A stretch of DNA of 64,000 nucleotides from Lysobacter sp. (GCA_011526085.1 WYBC01000026.1:1-64000), one strand, 5' to 3'; numbered from the stretch's first letter, positions 27,819 through 39,242 are shown. Numbers and translations are program-made. The notes: generated by a model from the sequence alone, not told the origin.

Positions 27819-28874
27819 TCAGGCCTTCGCCGGCAGTTTCACGGTCACGAGGAAGCGGCCGTCGCCGGCCGTCGCTTCGACGCTGCCGCGGCCTTCGGTA
27901 TAGGCCTCGATCTGCGCGAGCGACGCGGGCAGACCGACGTTGTGGCCGGTCGAAGCGCCCGCCGGCTCCGCGGGCATCGGGTTCGAGATCGCGATGATCA
28001 CGCCGCCGGCATCGTTGCCCTCGACGTGGATGTCGATGTCGCCGCCGCCCGGGATGCGTTCGATGCCGTGCTTGATCGCGTTCTCCACCAGCGGCTGCAG
28101 CGACAGCGTGGGCACCAGGATCTCGGGCATCGGTTCGGGCAGGCGCCAGCGCACGCGGAGGCGTTCGCGGAAGCGCAGCGATTCGATTTCCAGATAACGC
28201 TCGATCAGCGCGAATTCCTCGCGCAGCGGGATTTCGCGCGCGCCGCCGAGCGCGGCGCGGAACAGATCGGCCAGATCCAGCAGCAGGTGTTCCGCTTCGT
28301 CCGGGCGGTGATGCACCAGCGCCGCGCCGGTGTTGAGGGTGTTGAACAGGAAGTGCGGGCGCACCCGCGCCTGCAATGCGGCCAGCTCGGCCTGCTTGGC
28401 GCGCACCGCGAGCTGGCGCAGGCGCCAGTGGTTCTGGAACGCGGCCAGCGCCAGCCAGCCCACCACCAGCACGATGCCGGTGACGCGCAGGAAGACGTCC
28501 CAGCGCGCCGAGGACGGAATCCGCCACAGTTCGCCCAGCAGCAGATCGCTCACGCCCAGGACCGACCAGCTGCTCATCAGCAGCAGACCCAGCGCGAGCC
28601 AGGCGATGCGCTGCGGACGGGTGTCGCGCAGACGTTCGCGCAGCAGATACAGGCCGCCGAGGGTCAGCAGCGCGACCCATTGCACCATCAGCGACAGCAG
28701 CCCGAAGCGGATCCAGCGTCCGGACGGCGCTTCGCCCGCAAGGGTCAGCACCGCCGCAAGACCCTCGGCGGCCAGCACGACCCAGATCACCGCACGGCCC
28801 TGCCACAGGCTGTCCAGCGGCGCGCCGGTGCGGGCGGCGACGGGTGCGCGCGATGCGGGGGAGGGCGTGGTCAT
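27819..28874 (-). CDS. LytS/AlgZ-type sensor histidine kinase
   Basis: A 351-residue membrane histidine kinase. Four hydrophobic segments (about residues 28-46, 59-78, 89-108, 130-147) are followed by the His-kinase domain: phospho-acceptor His174 in VRPHFLFNTLN and the N-box LVENAIKHGIERIPGGGD, with a short ATPase domain ending LPASLAQIEAYTEGRGS. This is the HisKA_7TM-less LytS/AlgZ/FimS pattern. No response regulator lies next to it. It diverges from the minor pilin operon across 134 bases, and AlgZ/FimS is known to control pili in Pseudomonas, but a link here is inference. Start at 28874; an extra 26 codons upstream are possible. Confidence 0.85.
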   Translation of the reverse strand: MTTPSPASRAPVAARTGAPLDSLWQGRAVIWVVLAAEGLAAVLTLAGEAPSGRWIRFGLLSLMVQWVALLTLGGLYLLRERLRDTRPQRIAWLALGLLLMSSWSVLGVSDLLLGELWRIPSSARWDVFLRVTGIVLVVGWLALAAFQNHWRLRQLAVRAKQAELAALQARVRPHFLFNTLNTGAALVHHRPDEAEHLLLDLADLFRAALGGAREIPLREEFALIERYLEIESLRFRERLRVRWRLPEPMPEILVPTLSLQPLVENAIKHGIERIPGGGDIDIHVEGNDAGGVIIAISNPMPAEPAGASTGHNVGLPASLAQIEAYTEGRGSVEATAGDGRFLVTVKLPAKA

Positions 28875-29008
28875 CGCGTCATGATGCCCGCCCGGCGCAT
28901 CGGCGGGCAGGGGGGACCGCTCATGCGGCCGTGCCGGCCGCCCATCGGCCATCGACTGGTCGTCTCCTGAACGAAGGCTATGCTGCCGTCATCGACTCAG
29001 GAGGCGAA

Positions 29009-29644
29009 ATGCGACTCTTCCCCCGACGCAGACATCCCTCGCCCGGCGAACGCGCCACCGGCGCGCGCGTGGCCAGCCGGCGGGCCGCTGCCGGCGGTTT
29101 CACGCTGGTCGAGCTGGCCATCACCGTCGTCGTGCTCGCGGTACTCATCGGCATCTCCATTCCCCTCTTCACCGGCCTGATCAACGGCAGCCGCCTGACC
29201 GGCAACGCCAACGAACTGGTCGCCGCGCTCCAGATCGCGAGGACGGAAGCCATCCGTCGCAACGTCCGCACCACCATCTGCCAGAGTGCCGACGGCCTCA
29301 CCTGCACCAACGTCTCGCCCTGGCGCGGCTGGATCATCTTCGCCGACGACGACGGCGATGGCGTGGTCGATGCCGGCGAGATCGTGCGGACCGGCGTCGT
29401 CGAGCAGCCCGTGCAGGTGCTGCCCAGCGCCAGCGTCACCGGCAGCAACAACCGCATCGTGTTCCGCGCCGACGGGCTGGCCTACGCCGGCAACGTGCTG
29501 CTGGAGGCCAACATGCGTGTCTGCCTGCCGGTCGCCAATCCCAACCTCAACGTGCGCGACGTGAACATCGCCATCGGCGGCCGCGTCGCGGTTCGCGCTC
29601 CGATCAATGCCGCGGGCGCCTGCCCGGCACCGGGGAATACCTGA
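29009..29644 (+). CDS. fimT: Minor pseudopilin, FimT/GspH type
   Basis: First gene of the minor pilin operon, 211 residues. A long basic leader ends in G followed by the class III cleavage and N-methylation site FTLVELAITVVVLAVLIGISIP; a GspH-type globular domain with conserved DDDGDG and R.RICQS-like features follows. It primes assembly of type IV pili in the periplasm. Start ATG 29009 has a perfect AGGAGG (28999-29004). Its stop overlaps pilV by one base. Confidence 0.9.
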   Translation: MRLFPRRRHPSPGERATGARVASRRAAAGGFTLVELAITVVVLAVLIGISIPLFTGLINGSRLTGNANELVAALQIARTEAIRRNVRTTICQSADGLTCTNVSPWRGWIIFADDDGDGVVDAGEIVRTGVVEQPVQVLPSASVTGSNNRIVFRADGLAYAGNVLLEANMRVCLPVANPNLNVRDVNIAIGGRVAVRAPINAAGACPAPGNT

Positions 29645-30126
29645 TGCGCATGCCTTCTTCCACCTTCCGTCCTCATGCCGGGCGTCGCCGCGCGCCCCGT
29701 TCGGCCGCAGCGGTCCGCGGCGTCGGCCTGATCGAAGTGCTGGTCGCGGTGCTGGTGCTCGCGATCGGTCTGCTCGGCGTGGCCGCGATGCAGGCCACGG
29801 CCCTGCGCAACAGCCAGAGCTCGCTGGAACGCAGCCAGGGCGTGATGCACGTCTACACCATCCTCGATGCGATGCGCGCGAATCCCCAGGCGGCCCGTGC
29901 CGGTGGCTACAACATGGGCATGACCTGCGCGCCGCCCGCCGTCGGCACCCTGATCGGCAGCGACCAGAACGCGTGGATTTCGACGCTGCAGCAGAACCTC
30001 GGGCCGACCGCCTGCGGTCAGGTGGCCTGCGCGGGCGCCCTCTGCACCATCACCGTGCGCTGGGACGATTCGCGCGGCACCGCCGGCGTCGCCACCCAGA
30101 CCTTCACCGCCACGACACGGATATGA
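29644..30126 (+). CDS. pilV: Type IV pilus modification/minor pilin PilV
   Basis: A 160-residue minor pilin. Prepilin peptidase site at VRGVGLIEVLVAVLVLAIGLLGVAAMQATALRNSQSS, with Glu5 of the mature chain present. The remainder carries cysteines likely to form disulfides. Overlaps fimT by one base and pilW by four (ATGA), so the operon is tightly coupled. Confidence 0.9.
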   Translation: MRMPSSTFRPHAGRRRAPRSAAAVRGVGLIEVLVAVLVLAIGLLGVAAMQATALRNSQSSLERSQGVMHVYTILDAMRANPQAARAGGYNMGMTCAPPAVGTLIGSDQNAWISTLQQNLGPTACGQVACAGALCTITVRWDDSRGTAGVATQTFTATTRI

Positions 30127-31181
30127 CCCCCATGAACATGCTTTCGGGACGCCATTCCGTCCGCGGCCGCAGCGCGCGGAACGCCGTTCGCGGCCTCACC
30201 CTCGTCGAGCTGATGATCGCGATGATGCTGGGCCTGCTGGTGGTGGGCAGCGCGACCGCGATCTTCATTTCCAATCGCCAGACCTATCGCGCCACCGAGG
30301 GCCTGGGTCGCGTCCAGGAAAACGGGCGCATGGCCTTCGAACTGATGGCCCGCGATCTGCGCGAAGCCGGCGGAAATCCCTGCGGCAATGCCGACCGCAA
30401 GGAGCCGATGAAGATCGTGAATGTGATCAACAATCCGGCCACGCGATGGTGGACCAACTGGAACGAGGGCATTCTCGGCTACGAGGCGGCCATCGCCGTC
30501 GCTCCGCCCGCCAACCGGTTCACGGGTGCCGACGCGATCGATCTGATGGCCGGCGACAGCTCCACCAGCGCGATCGTCGCCGACCACGACACGGGCACCG
30601 CCCGGGTCACGCTGAACCGCGCCGATCATGGTCTGTCCGCTGGTGACCTCGCGATCCTGTGCGACTGGAGTCAGGCCTCCCTGTTCCAGGTCACCAACGT
30701 CAACGGCGCGATTGTCGAGCATGCCAACAGCGGCAGTCCCGGCAACTGCTCCAAAGGCCTGGGCTATGCCCGGCCTGCGGTGTGCACGCCTGTCGGCAGG
30801 GTCAAGGAATACGGCCCGGTTCCCACCGATACGAATGCCAGCGCCACGATCATCCGCATGCAGCCGGTGCGGTGGTACGTGGGCAATACCGCTGGTGGCG
30901 GTCGATCGCTGTTCCGCAGCGCCGTCGTCAACAATGGCGGCGTGTTGCAGGTGCGCGAGCAGGAAATCGCCGAAGGCGTGAACGACATGGAGGTGCAATA
31001 CCTCCTGCAGGGAGCCGCCAACTACGTCGATGCCACGGCCGTGCCCGCCAACCGCTGGAACGATGTGACCGCGGTCCGGGTCACGCTCGACATGCTCAGC
31101 GCCGATCGCGCCGGCGTCGGCGGCGCGCAGCTCGCGCGCCGCATCGCCCACACCGTCACTCTCCGGAATCGCATGGAATGA
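30123..31181 (+). CDS. pilW: Minor pilin PilW
   Basis: A 352-residue minor pilin. Signal-site GLTLVELMIAMMLGLLVVGSATAIF is followed by SNRQTYRATEGLGRVQENGRMAFELMARDLREAGGNPCG, the usual PilW helix, and a large globular domain. Starts are ATG 30123 (overlapping the pilV stop) or ATG 30132. PilW acts with PilV, PilX, FimT and PilE as the initiation complex that carries PilY1. Confidence 0.9.
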   Translation: MTPMNMLSGRHSVRGRSARNAVRGLTLVELMIAMMLGLLVVGSATAIFISNRQTYRATEGLGRVQENGRMAFELMARDLREAGGNPCGNADRKEPMKIVNVINNPATRWWTNWNEGILGYEAAIAVAPPANRFTGADAIDLMAGDSSTSAIVADHDTGTARVTLNRADHGLSAGDLAILCDWSQASLFQVTNVNGAIVEHANSGSPGNCSKGLGYARPAVCTPVGRVKEYGPVPTDTNASATIIRMQPVRWYVGNTAGGGRSLFRSAVVNNGGVLQVREQEIAEGVNDMEVQYLLQGAANYVDATAVPANRWNDVTAVRVTLDMLSADRAGVGGAQLARRIAHTVTLRNRME

Positions 31182-31705
31182 ACCGTCGCACACGCCATCC
31201 CGTCGCGCCCGCCCGCCGCCAGCGTGGCGCCACCCTCGTGGTGGTGCTGATCCTGCTGCTGGTGATGACCCTGTTGGGCCTCGCCAGTCTGCGCAGCACC
31301 GTGCTGGAAGAGCGCATGACCGCGAACCTGCTCGATCGCAGCATGGGCTTCCAGGTCGCCGAGGCCGGTCTGCGCGAGGCCGAGGCCACGCTCGATCCGT
31401 TGCCGGTCTTTCCTGCCGCCGGCTGCAATGCCAATGGCCATTGCGCCCGCCCGAATCCGACGGCGATGGAGCGCTGGCTCGACCCGGGGTTCAACGCCTG
31501 GCGCGTCGGATCCGTGTTCGACGCGAGTACCGACGCACCGCAATTCATCATCGAGGAAATGGGCGAGGGGCCGAACTGGCGCGATTGCGACCGTCTCTCG
31601 CCGATCCACCCGCTTTGCCTGACCCAGCGCTACCGCGTGACCGTGCGCAGCCAACAGAACGGACGCGCGTCCGTGCTGCTGCAAACCATCTATGCCGGTA
31701 AATAA
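31178..31705 (+). CDS. pilX: Minor pilin PilX
   Basis: A 175-residue PilX-type pseudopilin beginning MNRRTRHPVAPARRQRGATL, with hydrophobic stretch LVVVLILLLVMTLLGLASLRST that lacks the mature-residue-5 glutamate, as is common in PilX. Then VLEERMTANLLDRSMGFQVAEAGLREAE, a strong PilX motif. Overlaps pilW by four bases. Its end overlaps pilY1 by 14 bases. Confidence 0.9.
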   Translation: MNRRTRHPVAPARRQRGATLVVVLILLLVMTLLGLASLRSTVLEERMTANLLDRSMGFQVAEAGLREAEATLDPLPVFPAAGCNANGHCARPNPTAMERWLDPGFNAWRVGSVFDASTDAPQFIIEEMGEGPNWRDCDRLSPIHPLCLTQRYRVTVRSQQNGRASVLLQTIYAGK

Positions 31706-34700
31706 GACCGAGGCCGCCGTGAACACCACTTCCCGCACCGTCCACGTCCGCAGCACGCGCCCGTCGCGTCTTGCGCCCTTCCTGGCCTGTCTCGTGACCA
31801 TCCTCGGCCTGCCCGTGCATGCCGGCGTTTCGCTGCCCGACACGCCGATGCAGACCAACAACGGCGTGCCACCGAACATCTGGTTCATCCTCGACGACTC
31901 GGGTTCGATGGCCAGCGACTTCATGCCCGACTCGGTCCCGTCGACCACGCCGACCAACATCGCGTCGCAGGCCTACACCCGCAATACCATCCACTACAAT
32001 CCCAGCGTCACGTATCGCCCCTGGCAGAACGCGAACGGCAGCTACATGGCTGATACGCCATACAACGCAGTCTGGAACAACAACGACCTGCTGACCGGCG
32101 CCACCGATCTCAATGGCAGCACCCGGACCTTCTACGTTCCGAGGACGGGGATCACCAATTTCGCGGATGCCACCCAATACACGCGCTACCAGTTCCTGAC
32201 CAACGGCACCGCCACGGCCTGCACATGGCGTACCACGCCGACGCCGGTGGGATTCAATACCTGCGTCAATAATGTCGCCACCTTCAACTGGCCCGGTGGC
32301 ATCGTCCGCAATCTCAATCAGGAAAAAGCCAACTACGCCAACTGGTTTTCCTACCATCGCACCCGCATGAAGGTCGCGAAGGCCGGCGCCAGCTATGCCT
32401 TCAACGATCCCAGCGTGTTCAACGACGACAACGACTACCGCGTCGGCTTCACGACCATCTGGCAGCGCAACGAATTCCGCATTCCGGTCGGCAACAACGG
32501 CGGCCTGTTCCGCGGCAACAACACCGGCGAGAACCGTCGTGTATGGTTCGATCGCCTGTTCGCGGCGACCAACGGCGGCAGAACGCCGCTGATTCCCGCA
32601 CTCACCCGCGCCGGCAATTATTTCTCGGAAGCCGGCAACACCGGGCCCTGGGGGCCGCAGGCCAACGGCTCGCAGTTCGAGTGCCGCCAGAACTTCTCGA
32701 TCCTGACCACCGACGGTTACTGGAACGAGGGTGCCGCCGCCGTCGGCAATTCCGACAACACCAATGGCGCCTCGATCGCGCGCCCGGATGCCGGGCCGTA
32801 CCAGTACGTCGCTTCCGATCCGTATCGCGACGCGTGGACCAATACGCTCGCCGACGTGGCCATGCATTACTGGAAGAACGATCTCCGTCCGGAAACCCAG
32901 ATGGAGAACATCGTGCCGGCGTCGGCGTCGAATCCGGCGTTCTGGCAGCACATGGTCACCTTCGGCATTTCGATCGGCCTGCAGGGCACGCTTGATGTGG
33001 ACGACACCTTGGCCCTTGTCAGGAACAACCAGGCGGTCGCCTGGCCGAATCCGATGGATGCGGAAAATCTCGATCGCATCGACGATCTCTTCCACGCGGC
33101 GGTCAACGGCCGCGGCTCGTTCGTGGCGGCGGGCGATCCGACCCAGTTCGCCGACGGCCTCGGCAACGCCCTGCGCGCGATCGCCGCGCGCCGCGGCTCG
33201 GGCTCCAACGCCACGGTGACCGGCACGTCCACGTCCGCCGGCAACAAGGTCTTCCAGGCCAAGTATTTCTCCTCGAAGTGGTACGGCGAATTGCAGGCGT
33301 TCAGCGTGACCGCGACCGGCGTGAACACCACCACGCCGCTGTGGACCGCGAGCATTCCGTCGGGCATCCGCAGCGCCATCTACACCCACAACGGTTCCTC
33401 GGGCACCACGTTCCCGACCGCCGCGCAGAGCCTCACGCTGACACCGGCGATCGCGAACTACCTGCGCGGCGACCGCAGCCTGGAATTGCCCGGCGCCGGC
33501 CGTTTGTACCGTGAGCGCGCGTCCCTGCTCGGTACCGTCGTCGACAGCTCGCCGACCTACGTGAAGACCTCGAACACCGTCGACACGGTCTACGTCGGCG
33601 CCAACGACGGCATGCTGCATGCGTTCAACGCCGCAGACGGCGTGGAGCGTTTCGCCTACGTGCCGCGCGGCATCGATCTGAACGATCTGCGGGAGTTCAG
33701 CGATCCCGACTACGGCCACCGATTCTTCGTCGACGGCCCGATCATCACCTCGACCAGCCGCGAACTGACCGGCAAGACCGTTCTGGTGGCCACTCTCGGT
33801 CGCGGCGGCAAGGGTCTGTTCGCGCTGGATGTCACCGACCCGGTGGCGTTCAACTCGACCAAGGTGCTGTGGGATCACGACGGTTCGTTCGATTCGGACA
33901 TGGGCCAGGTCCTCGGCAAGCCGCTGATCGCCAAGCTCAACGACGGCAGCACCGCGCTGCTGGTGCCGAATGGCCTGAACAGCAACAACGAGCGTGCCGT
34001 GCTGTTCGTCATCGATCTGGAAACCGGCGTCAAGATCGCCGAGATCGATACCGGCGTCGGCTCGGCCACCGCCACCAACGGCCTGTCCTCGCCGCGCGGC
34101 TGGGACGCCGACGGCAACGGTACGGTCGATGTCGTGTACGCGGGCGATTTCCGCGGCAATCTGTGGAAGTTCGATCTCAGCAGCACGAACAAGTCGTCCT
34201 GGAACATCCCCGGCAACCGGCCGCTGTTCGCCCCGGCTTCGCCGGGTACGCAGCCGATCACCGGCGGTGTGACCATCGCCGTGGATCCGGCCACCGACAA
34301 GCGTTGGGTGTTCTTCGGCACCGGTCGTCTGCTGACGCCTTCCGACATCACCGACACGTCGCGTCAGACCTGGTATGGCGTCATCGACGATGAAGCCGCC
34401 ACCTCCTCGGTCACCCGCACCGGCATGACCGGGCGCAACATCGCGCAGTTCGATTCGGCGACCCGCAACCGTGCGTTCGAGCCCAATACCGCATTGCCCG
34501 TCAACAGCAAGGGCTGGTACATTGATCTCGATCTGCCGCCGTCCAACACCCTGGAAGGCGAACGCATGGTCGGCGACCAGCAGGTGGTGAAGAACGCGCT
34601 CATCGCCGCCAGCGTCATTCCCAGCACCAACAACCCCTGCAAACCGGGTCGCGGTTACATCAACGCCATCGATGCCTTCACCGGCACCAGTCTGGAAAGC

Positions 34701-34925
34701 GGTCTGTTCGACGCCAACCGCAACGGCACCTTCGGCGATACCGGCGACAAGATCGGCGGGAACGCGGTCGGCTCCATTGATCTCGGCGTGGGCATGGTCA
34801 CCGACCCGGCGCTGCTCGACAAACTGCTGGTCGCGGGCGGTTCGCTGGCGACTCTCGCATCCACGCCGCTGGATCCGACGCTTTACGGCGGTCGCATCTC
34901 CTGGCGCGAAATCATCCGGAGGTGA
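31692..34925 (+). CDS. pilY1: Type IV pilus tip adhesin PilY1
   Basis: A 1077-residue secreted protein. Parts: signal region ending LGLPVHAG; an N-terminal von Willebrand A-like region with the MIDAS-type DDSGSMASD (Asp68/69, Ser70, Ser72) which is interrupted by a large insertion; and a C-terminal PilC-type beta-propeller with the calcium loop DADGNGTVDVVYAGD around residues 804-815. PilY1 sits at the pilus tip for adhesion, surface sensing and control of retraction. ATG at 31692 overlaps pilX; a GTG at 31719 is possible. Its stop overlaps the pilE start. Confidence 0.92.
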   Translation: MPVNKTEAAVNTTSRTVHVRSTRPSRLAPFLACLVTILGLPVHAGVSLPDTPMQTNNGVPPNIWFILDDSGSMASDFMPDSVPSTTPTNIASQAYTRNTIHYNPSVTYRPWQNANGSYMADTPYNAVWNNNDLLTGATDLNGSTRTFYVPRTGITNFADATQYTRYQFLTNGTATACTWRTTPTPVGFNTCVNNVATFNWPGGIVRNLNQEKANYANWFSYHRTRMKVAKAGASYAFNDPSVFNDDNDYRVGFTTIWQRNEFRIPVGNNGGLFRGNNTGENRRVWFDRLFAATNGGRTPLIPALTRAGNYFSEAGNTGPWGPQANGSQFECRQNFSILTTDGYWNEGAAAVGNSDNTNGASIARPDAGPYQYVASDPYRDAWTNTLADVAMHYWKNDLRPETQMENIVPASASNPAFWQHMVTFGISIGLQGTLDVDDTLALVRNNQAVAWPNPMDAENLDRIDDLFHAAVNGRGSFVAAGDPTQFADGLGNALRAIAARRGSGSNATVTGTSTSAGNKVFQAKYFSSKWYGELQAFSVTATGVNTTTPLWTASIPSGIRSAIYTHNGSSGTTFPTAAQSLTLTPAIANYLRGDRSLELPGAGRLYRERASLLGTVVDSSPTYVKTSNTVDTVYVGANDGMLHAFNAADGVERFAYVPRGIDLNDLREFSDPDYGHRFFVDGPIITSTSRELTGKTVLVATLGRGGKGLFALDVTDPVAFNSTKVLWDHDGSFDSDMGQVLGKPLIAKLNDGSTALLVPNGLNSNNERAVLFVIDLETGVKIAEIDTGVGSATATNGLSSPRGWDADGNGTVDVVYAGDFRGNLWKFDLSSTNKSSWNIPGNRPLFAPASPGTQPITGGVTIAVDPATDKRWVFFGTGRLLTPSDITDTSRQTWYGVIDDEAATSSVTRTGMTGRNIAQFDSATRNRAFEPNTALPVNSKGWYIDLDLPPSNTLEGERMVGDQQVVKNALIAASVIPSTNNPCKPGRGYINAIDAFTGTSLESGLFDANRNGTFGDTGDKIGGNAVGSIDLGVGMVTDPALLDKLLVAGGSLATLASTPLDPTLYGGRISWREIIRR

Positions 34926-35398
34926 TGTCCATGAGTCTTGATTGTCATGCCCGCAATCGTTCCCGCCGCGCCATCGCACGTCACCCGGCCAGGGGCTTCA
35001 CCCTGGTCGAGGTCATCATCGTGGTGCTCATCATCTCGGTGCTGGCGGCCATCGCCTATCCGGCCTACCAGGATTCGGTGGTGAGAACGCGCCGCAACGC
35101 CGCGAAGGCCTGCATGTCCGAAGCCGCGCAGTTCATGGAGCGCTTCTACACCACGAATCTACGTTACGACCAGACCGGCGCCGGTGTCGCGGTCGCGCTG
35201 CCGCCTTGCGCCGCCGGTACCGACGTCACCAACCACTACAACGTCACCCTGGCCGCGGTCGCGCGCACCACCTACCGTCTCCAGGCCGCACCGATCGGCC
35301 TGCAGGCGGTCAAGGACACCAAGTGCGGCGTTCTCGGGTTGAACAACACCGGCACCAAGACCAAGACCGGCACCGAGAGCGTCGATATCTGCTGGTAA
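34925..35398 (+). CDS. pilE: Type IV minor pilin PilE
   Basis: A 157-residue pilin with prepilin site ARG-FTLVEVIIVVLIISVLAAIAYPAYQ, then SEAAQFMERFYTTNLRYDQTG and C-terminal paired cysteines (KCGVLGL...VDICW). The initiation region holds GTG 34922, ATG 34925 and ATG 34931 in frame; 34925 overlaps the pilY1 stop (TGATG) and is preferred. Last gene of fimT-pilVWXY1E and followed by a strong terminator. Confidence 0.9.
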   Translation: MSMSLDCHARNRSRRAIARHPARGFTLVEVIIVVLIISVLAAIAYPAYQDSVVRTRRNAAKACMSEAAQFMERFYTTNLRYDQTGAGVAVALPPCAAGTDVTNHYNVTLAAVARTTYRLQAAPIGLQAVKDTKCGVLGLNNTGTKTKTGTESVDICW

Positions 35399-35424
35399 AG
35401 CCCTGCCGGTGCTACCGAAAGACG

Positions 35425-35451
35425 AAAGGCCCGCTCGATGAGCGGGCCTTT
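35425..35451 (+). terminator. Intrinsic terminator of the minor pilin operon
   Basis: An 11-pair stem AAAGGCCCGCT/AGCGGGCCTTT with loop CGATG lies 26 bases past pilE; TCCGTTTG follows. Confidence 0.88.
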
Positions 35452-35500
35452 CCGTTTGTGGCGCATGTTTCCCGTCGATCCGCATTTCATCGAAGCAAAA

Positions 35501-35530
35501 GAAAACCCGCGACTCGCGTCGCGGGTTTTC
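35501..35530 (-). terminator. Intrinsic terminator of tRNA-Asn
   Basis: A 13-pair stem GAAAACCCGCGAC/GTCGCGGGTTTTC with loop TCGC begins 7 bases past the tRNA 3' end. On the minus strand it is followed by TTTTGCTTCG. It could also stop read-through from pilE. Confidence 0.88.
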
Positions 35531-35536
35531 AGGATC

Positions 35537-35613
35537 TGGCGCCCGAAGTTGGACTCGAACCAACGACCCCCTGATTAACAGTCAAGTGCTCTAACCGGCT
35601 GAGCTATTCGGGC
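35537..35613 (-). tRNA. tRNA-Asn(GTT)
   Basis: On the minus strand the 77 bases fold as a cloverleaf: acceptor GCCCGAA/TTCGGGC, D-arm GCTCAGCCGGTTAGAGC, anticodon loop CTGTTAA with GTT, T-arm GTTGG-TTCGAGT-CCAAC, and encoded CCA. No intron or mismatch that matters. Confidence 0.97.
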
Positions 35614-35689
35614 GGGGCTGCATATCGTAATGGCCTCGCCCGGCGCGATCAAGCCGCCGCGTGTTCATTCTTTCCGTGGGCGACCGCCG

Positions 35690-36262
35690 TCACAGGCCGA
35701 CGGCACAACTTGCGGCCGCCGCCGGGGTGGGGCGATCGCTGCGCAGGCGGCCGCCGTTGGAGAGGACCAGCGCCAGCGCGTCGCGTGGACCGCGGCGGTC
35801 GCAGAGGGTGAAGGTGATGTTCGAGCCGCCGTTGCCGCCGTTGGGCTGGAAGACGATGCGTGGCCTCCCGGCGCTGCCGAGCAGGCGGATGCGTTCGGGC
35901 AGCGCCGATTTCCGGCGGATGAGCTGCTCGCCGGGGCCGCGCAGACGGTCGCCATCGCGGTCGATGAAGGCGATCCAGCCTTCGCTCCAGTCGCGACCGC
36001 CGATGCACTGCCCGGCGGAGGCCGGGCAGACCACGATTTCCTGACCGAGCACGGTGGCATGGCGCAGGGCGTCGAACAGGGTCGTGGTGAGGTCGGAGCG
36101 GGCCGAGCCGGCCTGGATCCGGGCCACGGTGTTCTGATAGGCGGGGATGGCGATGCCGAACAGGATGCAGGCGATGGTCATCGCGATGAGCAGATCGAGC
36201 AGGGTGAATCCCCTCTGCGAGGGCCGGTGAGGCGAGGGCTGGCGGGGCGGGACGAAGGACAT
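35690..36262 (-). CDS. GspH/FimT-family pseudopilin, stand-alone copy
   Basis: A 190-residue prepilin with cleavage site SQRG-FTLLDLLIAMTIACILFGIAIPAYQ; the residue at mature position 5 is Asp instead of Glu, which is atypical but acidic. A GspH/FimT globular domain follows (ATVLGQEIVVCPASAGQCIGGRDWSEGWIAFIDRDGD, then CDRRG and CAVGL) with four cysteines. Start at ATG 36262. It lies outside the pilin operon, on the other strand past tRNA-Asn, and may be a paralog recruited for competence or another pilus function. That is inference. Confidence 0.85.
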   Translation of the reverse strand: MSFVPPRQPSPHRPSQRGFTLLDLLIAMTIACILFGIAIPAYQNTVARIQAGSARSDLTTTLFDALRHATVLGQEIVVCPASAGQCIGGRDWSEGWIAFIDRDGDRLRGPGEQLIRRKSALPERIRLLGSAGRPRIVFQPNGGNGGSNITFTLCDRRGPRDALALVLSNGGRLRSDRPTPAAAASCAVGL

Positions 36263-36426
36263 GGCGATCTCCGGTGGCGTGAACGTGCGTTCAGTCTCGG
36301 GATCGACGCTGGCCGGCGGCATCGGGGGCTCGCCCGGCGAGGGGTAGGAAAACCCCGCGGCCGGCGCCATGTCTCGGTAGACTTTCCTGCTTGGCCAGAC
36401 GAAGGCCCGCCAGACGATTTCCAGCG

Positions 36427-38459
<2,033 letters not shown>

Positions 38460-38463
<4 letters not shown>

Positions 38464-39122
38464 GCGCGGCGTCCGCCGGCGCCGAGGATGTGCGCTTTCC
38501 GCGCCTCGGCTGGCTCGCTGCGCTCTGGCTCCTGATCTATCTGCCGACCTACCACGTCGCCTACGGGGTGCTGAATTTCCTGTTCCTCTGCAACATCGGC
38601 GTGATCCTGACCGCGATCGGACTGATCGTCCGCAGCCGCCTGCTGTTGTCCAGCCAGGCGGTCGCCGCGCCGGTGATCGCGCTGGCCTGGGCCGTCGATG
38701 CCGCCTGGAAGCTCGCTACCGGCGATTTCCTGTACGGCGGCACCGCGTACATGTGGGATCCGGCGTTTTCGCTGCCGGCGCGGTTGCTGTCGCTGTATCA
38801 CCTGGCGTGGCCGCTGCTGCTGTGGTGGGTGCTGCGCAGGATCGGCTACGACCCGCGCGGCTGGCCGCTGCAGGCGATCATCGCCGCGCTGGCGATGATC
38901 GCCGGGCGGCTGCTGGCGCCGGCGCTGGACAACGTCAATTTCGCTTGGACGGACCCGTTCCTCGGCCGTCAGTTCGGTCCGCCAGCGCTGCATCTGCTGG
39001 TGTGCTGGGCGCTGCTCTGCGCCGTGGCCTACGGCCCGACCCACGTCCTGCTGCGGCGCGCGTTCCCGCTGCGCTCCGGTGCGTCGGCGGGTTCCGTACC
39101 GCGTTCCGGAGTGTTACCATAG
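38460..39122 (+). CDS. Multi-pass membrane protein of unknown function
   Basis: A 220-residue protein with five to six hydrophobic helices ([89 protein letters not shown]). It resembles a conserved family of integral membrane proteins of unknown role, and I do not recognise a catalytic motif. Its start overlaps the uvrB stop, so its expression is tied to uvrB. The tRNA-Val gene follows 31 bases on. Confidence 0.7.
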
Positions 39123-39153
39123 CCGCCCTTCCGGGGGCCTGCACGGACTCGAT

Positions 39154-39228
39154 GGGCGGTTAGCTCAGCGGTAGAGCACTACCTTGACATGGTAGGGGTC
39201 ACAGGTTCGAACCCTGTACCGCCCACCA
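39154..39228 (+). tRNA. tRNA-Val(GAC)
   Basis: A 75-base cloverleaf: acceptor GGGCGGT/ACCGCCC, D-arm GCTCAGCGGTAGAGC, anticodon stem TACC/GGTA with loop TTGACAT (anticodon GAC), T-arm CAGG-TTCGAAC-CCTG, encoded CCA. Confidence 0.97.
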
Positions 39229-39242
39229 CTCGCAAGTGGTCG

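Noticed and set aside
31548-34979. A 1143-codon antisense frame opposite pilY1
   Set aside because: Same cause: it mirrors pilY1 codon by codon, lacks motifs, and has no ribosome site or operon partner.
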